Shown here: positions 1 through 7,625 of the stretch, in pieces
Layout: every line of letters starts with the position of its first letter
Numbering within the stretch: position 1 is the stretch's first letter
DNA from: a bacterium
GTDB taxonomy: Bacteria; Myxococcota_A; Bradymonadia; UBA7976; UBA1532
Length of the DNA: 7,708 nucleotides
Reading direction: 5' to 3'
NCBI GenBank assembly: GCA_030424955.1
Contig: JAUHVS010000264.1
Span: 1 to 7,708, forward strand
The notes under the pieces: generated by a model
The model's database searches: none
Told to the model about the DNA's origin: nothing
What the model saw: the letters and a program-made list of their open reading frames with translations, nothing else
Translations under genes and position numbers: made by a program

Positions 1-179
1 CCGCTGTCGGGTGGGGGGGCGCCGTCCGCCAGGTCACCGTCCTGGCCGCTGTCGGTGCGGCCGCTGTCGGTCACGCTCAGATCCTCGGTGGGATCCTGGG
101 CGGGCGAGTCGTCGCAGGCGATCGGCAGGGTCCCGGCGGCGAGGGCCAGGGCGAGGTGGCGGAGGAGGAGAGGGCGCAT
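1..179 (-). CDS. Partial lipoprotein (N-terminus only), D/S/G-rich linker
   Basis: This is the first 59 codons of a minus-strand gene that continues past the left edge of the window. It starts at an ATG (complement of 177-179), with a TGGAG ribosome-binding site ending 6 bases upstream. The N-terminus is a lipoprotein signal peptide: basic residues at 2 and 7, a Leu/Ala-rich core at residues 4-18, then LPIAC with the lipidated Cys at 22. Proline at -3 departs slightly from the usual L-[AS]-[GA]-C lipobox. The mature protein begins C-D-D and continues as a low-complexity acidic stretch in which D-S-G recurs at residues 38-40, 43-45 and 58-60. Such linkers are common in surface or periplasmic lipoproteins of Myxococcota and Bradymonadales. 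The functional domain lies outside the window, so no role can be given. The gene follows the SDR gene on the same strand after 172 bases, so co-transcription is possible but not shown. Confidence 0.8.
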   Translation of the reverse strand, partial: MRPLLLRHLALALAAGTLPIACDDSPAQDPTEDLSVTDSGRTDSGQDGDLADGAPPPDS

Positions 180-351
180 GGAGGGCTCCAGGTCAGGGGG
201 TCGACGAACGGACTCGCCGCGAAGGGGAGTCGGTGCGCTGGGTTCAGATCAATCCCGTTGGACCCGGCGGCCGCGGCCGAGGTCTCACCGCAGGCGCCCG
301 CTGGCCTGGGCCCGCTCGGCCTTGCCCGCGCGCGCTCCGGCTGCCAACCGC

Positions 352-1152
352 CTATAGAGGGAACACCATCCCCCAGTGTGCCTGGCCCCCGTCGACGCAC
401 AGGGTCTCGCCGGTGACGTACTGCCCGGCGGCGCTGGCGAGGTACACCACCGACCACGCGACGTCCTCCATGGTGCCGAGCCGCTTCAGCGGGATGTGCT
501 TCGGCACCTCGGTCTCGAGCTGCTGGCGCACCACCTCGGGGTAGGTGTCGAGCCCGCTGGAGCGGATCACGCCCGGCGCGACCGCGTTGACGAGGATCCC
601 GTGCCGCGCCCACTCCAGCGCGAGGCTCTTGGTGAGGTTCACCACCCCCGCCCGCGCGGCCCCGGTGTGCGCCATGCCTGGGAAGCCGCGCCACATGTTG
701 GCCACGATGTTGATCACCCGCCCGCCGCGCCCATCGGCGATGAGGTGGCGGCCGACGGCCTGGGTCATGAACCAGGTGCCGTTGAGGTTGGTGTCGACCA
801 CCGCGCGCCAGCCCTTGGGCTTGATGTGCACGGCCGGCGAGGGGAACTGGCCGCCGGCGTTGTTCACCAGCACGTCGATGCGGCCGAAGTGGGCGTGCAC
901 CTCGTCGACCCAGGCGTCCACGGCCTCGGGCTCGCGGATGTTGAGGGGGGCGGCGAAGACCTCGGCGCCGCCGGCCCTCAGGGCCTCGGCGGTCGCCTCC
1001 AGCCGGTCCAGCTTGCGGGCGCCGATGGCGACGCGGGCGCCGAGGGCGGCGCACTCCTCGGCGATGACCCGCCCGATGCCCGAGCCCCCCCCGGTGACGA
1101 TGACCACCTGATCCTGCAGCAGGCCGGGGCGGAACACTTCGCTGGCGCGCAT
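352..1152 (-). CDS. SDR family oxidoreductase, PECR/AtuG-like (enoyl-CoA reductase or citronellol dehydrogenase type)
   Basis: This is a complete 266-residue short-chain dehydrogenase. The ATG at 1152 is preceded by AGGAG 6 bases upstream; the frame stays open further upstream but without a comparable site. The Rossmann motif TGGGSGIG is at residues 20-27. Arg46-Lys47 follow the second beta strand and favour NADP(H). NNAGGQF is at 97-103 and VAPGVI at 191-196. The helix that normally carries YxxxK instead reads H-T-G-A-A-R (162-167), placing Thr163 and Arg167 at the Tyr and Lys positions. As I remember them, human PECR and Pseudomonas AtuG share this H-[ST]-G-A-A-R segment, the PGLL-x-x-Q lead-in at 9-15 and GGQ[FY]xS after NNAG. 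Likely chemistry is NADPH-dependent reduction of an enoyl-CoA, or oxidation/reduction of a branched acyl or terpenoid alcohol. The protein should be cytoplasmic. No acyl-CoA or terpenoid genes are nearby to decide the substrate. It is divergent from the envelope cluster. Confidence 0.85.
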   Translation of the reverse strand: MRASEVFRPGLLQDQVVIVTGGGSGIGRVIAEECAALGARVAIGARKLDRLEATAEALRAGGAEVFAAPLNIREPEAVDAWVDEVHAHFGRIDVLVNNAGGQFPSPAVHIKPKGWRAVVDTNLNGTWFMTQAVGRHLIADGRGGRVINIVANMWRGFPGMAHTGAARAGVVNLTKSLALEWARHGILVNAVAPGVIRSSGLDTYPEVVRQQLETEVPKHIPLKRLGTMEDVAWSVVYLASAAGQYVTGETLCVDGGQAHWGMVFPL

Positions 1153-1197
1153 GTCGTACTCCTGTTGAGCGGCATGGCCGCGGGCTGAAGACGCGGC

Positions 1198-1226
1198 ATC
1201 CAAGCACGTTGCCTGGGCGCCCTCAA
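1198..1226 (-). promoter_or_regulatory. Weak sigma70-type promoter candidate for the SDR gene
   Basis: Read on the minus strand, TTGAGG (1221-1226) and TTGGAT (1198-1203) lie exactly 17 bases apart and would give a leader of about 40 bases before the ATG at 1152. The -35 matches TTGACA at 4 of 6 positions and the -10 only 3 of 6. Placement in the divergent gap is sensible, but a match this weak can arise by chance in this length of DNA. Confidence 0.2.
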
Positions 1227-1235
1227 CCCGTCGTG

Positions 1236-1256
1236 GGGGTGGGCGCGCCCCACCCC
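1236..1256. promoter_or_regulatory. Perfect 8-bp dyad in the divergent intergenic region
   Basis: GGGGTGGG (1236-1243) and its exact complement CCCACCCC (1249-1256) flank a 5-base CGCGC centre. The dyad sits between two divergent genes and just upstream of the candidate -35 of the SDR gene. It could be an operator serving either side, or simply a stable hairpin; there is no T-run to suggest a terminator. The function is unproven. Confidence 0.3.
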
Positions 1257-1317
1257 TCGGGTCGGGGGCGTGCGGTGGCGATGACCGGCCCGTACATGTC
1301 ACCCTGCCGCGCGCGCG

Positions 1318-1334
1318 AGGAGAGTGGATCCGTG
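1318..1334 (+). promoter_or_regulatory. Ribosome-binding site that fixes a GTG start
   Basis: AGGAGAG (1318-1324) stands about 9 bases before GTG at 1332-1334. The reading frame is open further upstream, with ATGs at 1209, 1281 and 1296, but none has a comparable purine-rich site. Starting at the GTG places the hydrophobic segment directly at the N-terminus, as expected for a single-pass membrane protein. Confidence 0.6.
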
Positions 1335-1907
1335 AACACCCGAGTGGTCTGGCTGACATTGCTGTTGTTGATCGTGGTGGGCGTGGGCGTGCTGTGGCGC
1401 GAGCAACACCTGGCCGTCTCGCAGCACCCGACCGTGGGCGAGCACCCCGGCGGGGACGCGAGTGAGCCTGCGATGGTGCCCGCCCAAGGCGCCGCGCAAG
1501 GGGCTGAGACCCGGCGCCGCGTCGCGCAGCAGGCGCCGGACGCGCCGGCGGGGGCCCGGGCGCCGGGGCCACGGGTGCGCCGGGCGGCGGTGGAGCCCGA
1601 GGACGTGCAGCACGCGGTGCCGGGCCTCGCCCCGGTGCTCCACGCGTGCTACACGCAGCGCGTCGCGGCGGGCGCCCGCCCCAAGGGGCGGCTGATGTTC
1701 GAGTTCACGCTGGTCAAGGCCGCCGGCTACGGCACCGCCCGGGGCCTGACCATCACCGACGAGGGCGTGGGGGACGCCGCGCTGCTGACCTGCCTGCGGG
1801 CGGCGGCCATCGAGCCCTTCCCCGTCCCGGGCGGCGACGGCGAGATCGTGGCGCGCCTGCCCTTTGATCTGCCCCCGCCCGGCGCGGCGGACACGGAGAC
1901 CCCATGA
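1332..1907 (+). CDS. Single-pass membrane protein with AgmX/PglI-like C-terminal domain
   Basis: The 191-residue product starts at GTG 1332. One transmembrane helix spans about residues 6-22 (WLTLLLLIVVGVGVLW), preceded by Arg4. Residues 30-90 are an Ala/Pro/Gly/Arg-rich, probably disordered linker. A compact domain follows (about 97-180) with the pattern L-x-x-C-Y (Cys106), K-G-R-L-x-F-E-F (118-125), a second Cys at 154, then a short stretch ending P-F-P-x-P and L-P-F-D-L. This is the layout of the AgmX/PglI C-terminal or myxobacterial TonB-like tail found on gliding-motility and envelope proteins. Two conserved Cys suggest a periplasmic disulfide. By analogy it would sit in the inner membrane and reach into the periplasm, but no partner is known. 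It overlaps the following OmpA-domain gene by ATGA, which argues for translational coupling. The domain call is from a remembered pattern, and general TonB-like is the alternative. Confidence 0.65.
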   Translation: MNTRVVWLTLLLLIVVGVGVLWREQHLAVSQHPTVGEHPGGDASEPAMVPAQGAAQGAETRRRVAQQAPDAPAGARAPGPRVRRAAVEPEDVQHAVPGLAPVLHACYTQRVAAGARPKGRLMFEFTLVKAAGYGTARGLTITDEGVGDAALLTCLRAAAIEPFPVPGGDGEIVARLPFDLPPPGAADTETP

Positions 1908-2956
1908 GGCACACCCGACTGTTGGGCTGGCCCCTCGCCTTGGCCTGGCTGGCCCTGCCGTGGGCGGCGCTGGCCCAGGGCCCGAGCTGGCAGTACAGCG
2001 TCGTCGACACCGTCAAGCCGGGTCAGAAGGCGCAGATCACCCTGGGCTCGGGCAACACGGCGCACGGCGTCAGCCTGAACCTCGTGAGCGACACCGGCAC
2101 GAAGCAGCAGTTCAAGATCAAGCGCCTGGCGGCGGGCAAGACCAAGACCCTGCGGTGGGCCGTGCCCGAGGGCGTGTCGCGCTGGACCGGCACGCTCACC
2201 GGGAGCGCCGAGGGCGCCACCACCACCGCCGAGGTCGAGTTCAAGGTGGTCGCCGTGCGGCCCCTGGACGTCAAGATCAGCAAGCGCGAGGTGGATCTGG
2301 GCGCGGGCCGGCTGGTGGTGCACCCCAACCACACTGTCAGCCGGGCCGAGCTGGCCCTGTATGGGGGCGACGGGGTGCTCTTCGAGGGCGAGATCGACGT
2401 GGAGATGCGCGACGGCCACACCGCCGTGCTGACCTTCGAGCCGCCCGACGAGACCATCCGGCGCGCTGAGCTGAAGCTGCACGACCCCTATGGCTACTGG
2501 GCCGCGCTGCGGGTGGTGGCGTGGTACGCCGAGATCGCCCACGACGACGTGGTGTTCGCGTCGGGGCAGGCCAGCATTCAGGCCGACCAGGGGCCGAAGA
2601 TCGATCAGGCCATCGTCGCGCTGGAGGGCGAGATCGCCCGCTTCCGCCGGGAGCTGGGCGACGCGTCGGCGGGGGTCGACGCCCGGGTCTACGTGGGCGG
2701 CTACACCGACACGGTGGGGCAGGCGGGCGACAACCGCGCCCTGTCCACGCGGCGGGCTGAGGCCATCGCGCAGTATTTCAAAGCGCACGGGGTGACCGTC
2801 CCCATCTACTATCAGGGCTTCGGCGAGGACGCGCTGGCGGTGCCCACGGCCGACGCCGTGGACGAGGCGCGCAACCGGCGCGCGGTGTATGTGCTGGCCA
2901 ACGTGCCGCCGCGGGGGGCGCAGTTTCCCCGGGCCCAGTGGAAGCGATTGCAGTGA
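1904..2956 (+). CDS. OmpA family peptidoglycan-binding protein with novel N-terminal beta region
   Basis: The 350-residue secreted protein starts at the ATG inside the ATGA overlap with the upstream gene. A Sec signal peptide covers residues 1-24, with likely cleavage after A-L-A before Gln25. Residues 28-215 look all-beta, perhaps two Ig-like sandwiches (about 28-117 and 120-212), and resemble nothing I can name. The OmpA C-terminal domain runs from about 217 to 332: GYTDT at 266-270, L-S-T-R-R-A at 280-285 and N-R-R at 324-326. Asp269 and Arg284 are 15 residues apart, as are the two residues in E. coli OmpA that hold the diaminopimelate side chain of peptidoglycan, so cell-wall binding is likely. 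There is no transmembrane barrel and no lipobox, so the protein is probably periplasmic rather than an outer-membrane porin. The N-terminal half presumably contacts a partner, possibly the co-encoded membrane protein, but that is inference. Confidence 0.85.
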   Translation: MRHTRLLGWPLALAWLALPWAALAQGPSWQYSVVDTVKPGQKAQITLGSGNTAHGVSLNLVSDTGTKQQFKIKRLAAGKTKTLRWAVPEGVSRWTGTLTGSAEGATTTAEVEFKVVAVRPLDVKISKREVDLGAGRLVVHPNHTVSRAELALYGGDGVLFEGEIDVEMRDGHTAVLTFEPPDETIRRAELKLHDPYGYWAALRVVAWYAEIAHDDVVFASGQASIQADQGPKIDQAIVALEGEIARFRRELGDASAGVDARVYVGGYTDTVGQAGDNRALSTRRAEAIAQYFKAHGVTVPIYYQGFGEDALAVPTADAVDEARNRRAVYVLANVPPRGAQFPRAQWKRLQ

Positions 2957-2958
2957 TC

Positions 2959-2985
2959 ACCCCGTTGGCCCCAGGGCCAGGGGGT
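2959..2985 (+). other. Hairpin in the gap between the OmpA-domain and NTF2-like genes
   Basis: ACCCC (2959-2963) and TGGCC (2966-2970) pair with GGCCA (2975-2979) and GGGGT (2981-2985) around a CCAG loop, with one small internal bulge. It begins 2 bases after the OmpA-gene stop and ends 8 bases before the AGGAGG of the next gene. There is no T-run, so a full terminator is unlikely. It could be an attenuator, an RNA-processing site or a 3' stabiliser that lowers expression of the third gene. Confidence 0.35.
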
Positions 2986-3003
2986 TGAGGAACAGGAGGC
3001 AGC

Positions 3004-3836
3004 ATGCGGCGTGGATGGATGCGGGTCGGGGCGGTGGTCCTGTGGGCGTGGGTGGGCGCGGCGAGCGCAGCGGCCCCGAAGGCCCCGGAGGCCGCTGAGG
3101 CCGAGGCGCAGACGACCGCCATCATGAAGGTCATCAAGACGGCGGAGCGGGCGGGCTTTGAGCGCAACGACGGCAAGCGCTTCTTCAAAGGCTTCGCCGA
3201 GGACGCCCAGTGGATCTTCGGCGCCCCGTCGCCGGTGAGTACGACCTGACCTGGGCGCGCGCGGACTACGAGATCTACAAGGCGCTGGAGTGGAAGACCC
3301 CGCCCACGGGGCGCTCGCGCATGTACTTCCACGACGAGAGCGTGCACGTCGAGGGCGACACGGCGCTGGTCGAGGTCGAGGTCCGCATGACCTTCTTCGG
3401 CGGCGACGAGGTGCAGGGGCGCCAGTACCAGCTGCGCAAGGTGGGCAAGGGCTGGCAGATCACCCAGACCCGCATCTGGCCCAAGCTCAAGGTGCTCGGG
3501 GTGGAGCGGTTCACCTACGACGACGAGCGCTGGATGGCCTACGACGAGGAGCTGGCCGTCGATGAGGGGGAGAAGGCGATCACGGGCCTGGCGCGCACGG
3601 TGACCCTGGTCAACGCGTGGCGCATGAAGGACGCCTACACCCTGGCGAAGTCTCTGGCGGCGCCGAACGAGGCGGGCGCGCGCGACCTGCAGGCCCTGCT
3701 CGCCTGGTCGGCGCTCGCCCTGGAGCTGGGCAAGGTCGATGAGGCCAAGGAGGCGGTGCGGCTGGCCTGGGCCATTGACCCCACCGCGAACCCGCCGTTT
3801 CGGCTGCGCGCCGTGATGTCGCCGCCCAAGCGCTGA
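3004..3836 (+). pseudogene. Exported NTF2/SnoaL-like protein with TPR-like C-terminus, interrupted by one frameshift
   Basis: Two overlapping plus-strand frames, 3004-3249 and an open frame ending at 3836, together read as one protein of about 277 residues if one base is added near 3220-3240. The ATG at 3004 follows AGGAGG (2994-2999). The N-terminus is a signal peptide (residues 1-22, A-S-A then A-A-P). Next comes an alpha+beta unit that fits an NTF2-like cone fold: helices, then F-A-E-D-A-Q-W-I, and after the break alternating strands (H-V-E-G-D-T-A-L-V-E-V-E-V-R and W-Q-I-T-Q-T-R-I-W). The last 60 residues are helical, with a TPR-like pattern (L-A-L-E-L-G-K-V-D-E-A) before I-D-P. The fold call is moderate and no enzyme activity is implied. 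Both halves keep sensible protein composition, so the lesion is recent, a sequencing error or a recoding site. It is the last gene of the envelope cluster. Confidence 0.7.
3211..3249 (+). other. Frameshift interval in the NTF2-like gene
   Basis: The first frame (codons at 3004 plus multiples of 3) ends at TGA 3247-3249, while homology-like coding continues one base back. Restoring one base in the CCCC run (3224-3227) gives ...F-G-A-P-V-A-G-E-Y-D-L-T-W; restoring one G after 3235 gives ...A-P-S-P-G-E-Y-D. No classical X-XXY-YYZ slippery heptamer is present. A GTG at 3210 with GAGGA 7 bases upstream could in principle restart translation, but the product would begin inside the fold. Confidence 0.75.
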
Positions 3837-3890
3837 TCCTCGGCGCTGGCCGCCCTGGCGCGGCTGCCTCGCCTCGGCGGCTGCCCCGTC

Positions 3891-4016
3891 TCGGCGGCGC
3901 CCGGTTCCGGGCCGCAGACCACCCTCGGCAACCCCCCACATCGGCCACGCCCGGGCCTGGGCCGCAGGCGCCCTGCGGCGATATCCCGCACCGGCGGCGC
4001 CCGGACCTGGGCCGCA
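3891..4016. repeat. Three copies of a 26-bp motif at exact 50-bp spacing
   Basis: Copies lie at 3891-3916, 3941-3966 and 3991-4016. Copies 1 and 3 agree at 22 of 26 positions, copies 2 and 3 at 22, and copies 1 and 2 at 21. The shared core is GCGCCCGG (or CGCCCGGG) followed by C[CT]GGGCCGCA. Each copy can fold on itself, most perfectly copy 1 (GCCCGG-TT-CCGGGC). The 24-bp segments between copies have diverged, although the bases just before copies 2 and 3 are similar (CCCACA and CCCGCA). A period of 50 is not a multiple of 3, which argues against coding. The pattern fits a decayed tandem repeat or a short intergenic palindrome family. Confidence 0.6.
3961..3979. terminator. Strong hairpin in the convergent gap, possible terminator
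   Basis: GCCGCAGG (3961-3968) and its exact complement CCTGCGGC (3972-3979) form an 8-bp stem with a 3-base CGC loop, overlapping the end of the second repeat copy. It lies 125 bases past the stop of the plus-strand cluster. Without a T-run on either strand, a bidirectional or Rho-assisted role is only a possibility. Confidence 0.3.
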
Positions 4017-4093
4017 CCCCAGCGCTGACGCACCGCGGGCGTGGCGGGCCGCGAGACCCCGCGGATGATGATGGCGTTGGAGGGGGAGGGCTC

Positions 4094-4110
4094 GCCCGCC
4101 GGGGGCGGGC
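4094..4110. terminator. GC-rich hairpin downstream of sdhB
   Basis: GCCCGCC (4094-4100) pairs perfectly with GGCGGGC (4104-4110) over a GGG loop. It is the second hairpin met by transcripts leaving sdhB. There is no T-run, so termination is uncertain and transcript 3'-end protection is equally possible. Confidence 0.25.
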
Positions 4111-4118
4111 CGGGCCGC

Positions 4119-4141
4119 CGCTCGATCCGGGGGACCGAGCG
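4119..4141 (-). terminator. Hairpin 12 bases past the sdhB stop, candidate operon 3' end
   Basis: CGCTCG (4119-4124) pairs with CGAGCG (4136-4141), with an inner TCC/GGA continuation after one mismatch and a GGG loop. Its position directly behind the last sdh codon suits a 3'-end structure for the sdhCAB transcript. It lacks a T-tract, so it would not be a textbook intrinsic terminator. Confidence 0.35.
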
Positions 4142-4153
4142 CGGCGCCAGGGA

Positions 4154-4914
4154 TCAGGCGCGCTGCGAGATCGCGACGGCCTTGATGTAGTCGCGGTTGA
4201 GCTGCGCGATGTAGTTGACCGAGATGCCCTTGGGGCACGCGGCCTCGCACTCGCCGTGGTTCGTGCAGCCGCCGAAGCCCTCGGTCTCCATGGTCTCGAC
4301 CATGTGCCGGGCGCGCTGGGCGCGCTCCGCCTGGCCCTGGGGCACGGCGCCGAGGTGCACGATCTTGGCCGACGTGAAGAGCATCGCCGACGCGTTCGGG
4401 CAGGCCGCCACGCAAGCGCCGCAGCCGATGCAGGTGGCCGCGTCCATGGCCAGATCGGCCAGGGGCTTGGGCACGGGGATCTCGTTCGCGTCGCCGGGGC
4501 TGCCGGTGTTGATCGAGATGTAGCCGCCCGCGCGGATGATGCGGTCAAAGGCCCCGCGATCCACGGCGAGATCCTTGATGATCGGGAAGGCCGAGGCGCG
4601 CCAGGGCTCGACCCACAGCTCCTCGCCGTCCTTGAACTCGCGCATGTGCAGCTGACAGGTGGTGGTCAGCGTGCGCGGCCCGTGGGGCACGCCGTTGATC
4701 ACCATGCCGCAGGTGCCACAGATGCCCTCGCGGCAGTCGTGGTCGAAGGCGATGGGCTCCTCGCCCTTCTCGATCAGCTCCTCGTTGAGCTCGTCGAGCA
4801 TCTCGAGGAAGGAGGCGTCGGTGCTGACAGCCGAGCGGGCGTACTTCTGGAAGCCACCGGGGCTCGCCGCGTTCTTCTGCCGCCAGATGTTCACGGTCAG
4901 GTTGATGGTCTGGC

Positions 4915-4918
<4 letters not shown>
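4154..4918 (-). CDS. sdhB: Succinate dehydrogenase/fumarate reductase iron-sulfur subunit
   Basis: The 254-residue subunit carries electrons from FAD in SdhA to the quinone site and hemes of SdhC, on the cytoplasmic face of the membrane. The N-terminal plant-ferredoxin domain binds [2Fe-2S] through C62-x4-C67-x2-C70 and Cys88. In the C-terminal domain, C163-x2-C166-x2-C169 with Cys228 fits the [4Fe-4S] cluster, and Cys173, Cys218 and Cys224 fit the [3Fe-4S] cluster next to the quinone. All eleven ligands are present, so the subunit should be functional. It starts with GTG at 4918, overlapping the sdhA stop as GTGA, with GGAG about 6 bases upstream inside sdhA; translation is probably coupled. 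The frame stays open far upstream, but that extension runs antiparallel to nothing meaningful and lies in a shifted frame of sdhA. It is the last gene of the operon. Confidence 0.96.
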
Positions 4919-6849
<1,931 letters not shown>

Positions 6850-6869
6850 GAGTTCCGGCTCCTGTCGTC

Positions 6870-7541
6870 TCAGCCCACGATCCCGGCCATGAAGGCGACG
6901 GGGATCGAGATGTTGCCCACCGCCACGATGATCGCGATGGCGGCGGCGGCCTGCTTGCGCAGCGCGTTGTACTTGACGTGGTTCAGCCCGAGGCTCTGCA
7001 GCATGCTCCACACCCCGTGGAACAGGTGCATGCTCAGCGCGATGTTGCCGGCGATGTACAGCGCCGAGATCCACGGCACCGAGAAGCCCGCCTTCATGCG
7101 CTCAAAGACCGCGAACTCCGCGATGCCGTCCTGCGGCCCCGTGAGGTGCAGCGTGAGGTGCGCCAGGTGATAGAGGATGAAGAACAGCACCACGAGGCCG
7201 CCGTACTTCATCGTCTTGGCGGCGTAGGACGTCACCAGATCCTGCTTGACGTGGTAGCGCGACTGGCGCGCCCCGGCGTTCTGACGCACCAGCGAGATCG
7301 CGGCCCACACGTGCAGCCCGACCGAGGCCAGGAGCACCAACCGGGCGACCCACAGGGCGCCCCCCAGGCTGCGGAGCATCAGGGCGTAGGCCGTGAGCTT
7401 CTCAGCGGGGTTGGCCGCGAAAACCTGAAGGTTCCCGAGCATGTGAGCGATCACGAAGCCGACCATGATGAAGCCGGTGATGGCCATGATGGCCTTCTTA
7501 CCGACCGTGGTCTGATGCAGGGCGAGTGCCTTGGTGGCCAT
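6870..7541 (-). CDS. sdhC: Succinate dehydrogenase cytochrome b subunit, B-type di-heme
   Basis: The 223-residue integral membrane protein anchors SdhAB and carries the quinone site. Five transmembrane helices are visible at about 16-36, 62-85, 112-134, 157-180 and 199-220. His33, His77, His125 (or 128) and His172 (or 175) lie in helices I-IV at the places where B. subtilis SdhC binds its two b hemes. The H-M-L-G-N-L-Q-V-F segment (33-41) and H-L-F-H-G-V-W-S (172-179) are typical of the sdhC b558 family. A single large anchor with no sdhD identifies a B-type complex, which usually works with menaquinone. ATG 7541 has GGAGG about 4 bases upstream. It is the first gene of sdhCAB, so operon control should act in the 167 bases to its right. 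Confidence 0.95.
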   Translation of the reverse strand: MATKALALHQTTVGKKAIMAITGFIMVGFVIAHMLGNLQVFAANPAEKLTAYALMLRSLGGALWVARLVLLASVGLHVWAAISLVRQNAGARQSRYHVKQDLVTSYAAKTMKYGGLVVLFFILYHLAHLTLHLTGPQDGIAEFAVFERMKAGFSVPWISALYIAGNIALSMHLFHGVWSMLQSLGLNHVKYNALRKQAAAAIAIIVAVGNISIPVAFMAGIVG

Positions 7542-7603
7542 CGGTCCTCCCCGTTTGCCGAGCGAGCCGTCGAAAGATGCGGCCTCTCTAGCAGCCTGGG
7601 CTT

Positions 7604-7618
7604 CATAAGTAAATCAAC
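7604..7618 (-). promoter_or_regulatory. A+T-rich patch in the sdhCAB leader, possible promoter
   Basis: On the minus strand, GTTGATTTACTTATG (complement of 7604-7618) is the only clearly A+T-rich stretch in the leader, about 65-80 bases before the sdhC start. TTGATT (7612-7617) could act as a -35, or the TTTACT/ACTTAT segment as a -10, but no pair of boxes with good spacing stands out. Position and composition are the only support. Confidence 0.3.
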
Positions 7619-7625
7619 ACCGCAA

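Larger units (their letters stand above)
3837..4153. other. Convergent intergenic gap of 317 bp without a gene
   Basis: This separates the stop of the plus-strand envelope cluster from the stop of sdhB on the minus strand. I see no credible coding frame: the open frames here have the Arg/Pro/Gly/Ala-rich composition of GC-rich noncoding DNA. The left half holds a 50-bp-period repeat (3891-4016) and the right half several GC-rich inverted repeats. None is followed by a T-run, so intrinsic termination is not clear for either side. Confidence 0.7.

Noticed and set aside
268..279. 12-bp GC palindrome between the SDR and lipoprotein genes
   Set aside because: It is a simple CGGCCG doublet with no T-run, symmetrical flanks or promoter context; I see nothing else definite in the 172-bp gap.
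1209..1331. Longer N-terminus for the AgmX-tail protein from an upstream ATG
   Set aside because: ATGs at 1209, 1281 and 1296 lack a good ribosome-binding site, would cover the intergenic dyad, and would bury the TM helix behind a Pro/Gly/Arg-rich tail.
1727..2788. A 353-codon minus-strand open frame across the envelope cluster
   Set aside because: It is antisense to genes that have a signal peptide and the OmpA motif, and its Arg/Gly/His-rich composition is that of a shadow frame.
3931..3947. Shared CCCCCACATCGGC between the convergent gap and the right edge (7695-7707) as a dispersed repeat
   Set aside because: At this GC content a few 13-base matches are expected by chance in a window of this length, and the flanks do not extend the match.
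3635..4033. Minus-strand frame covering the convergent gap and the 50-bp repeats
   Set aside because: The translation is Arg/Pro/Gly/Ala-rich, the repeat period is not a multiple of three, and half of it is antisense to the NTF2-like gene.
3891..4040. CRISPR array
   Set aside because: There are only three imperfect copies, the motif is self-complementary and extremely GC-rich, spacers are 24 bp, and no cas gene is in the window.
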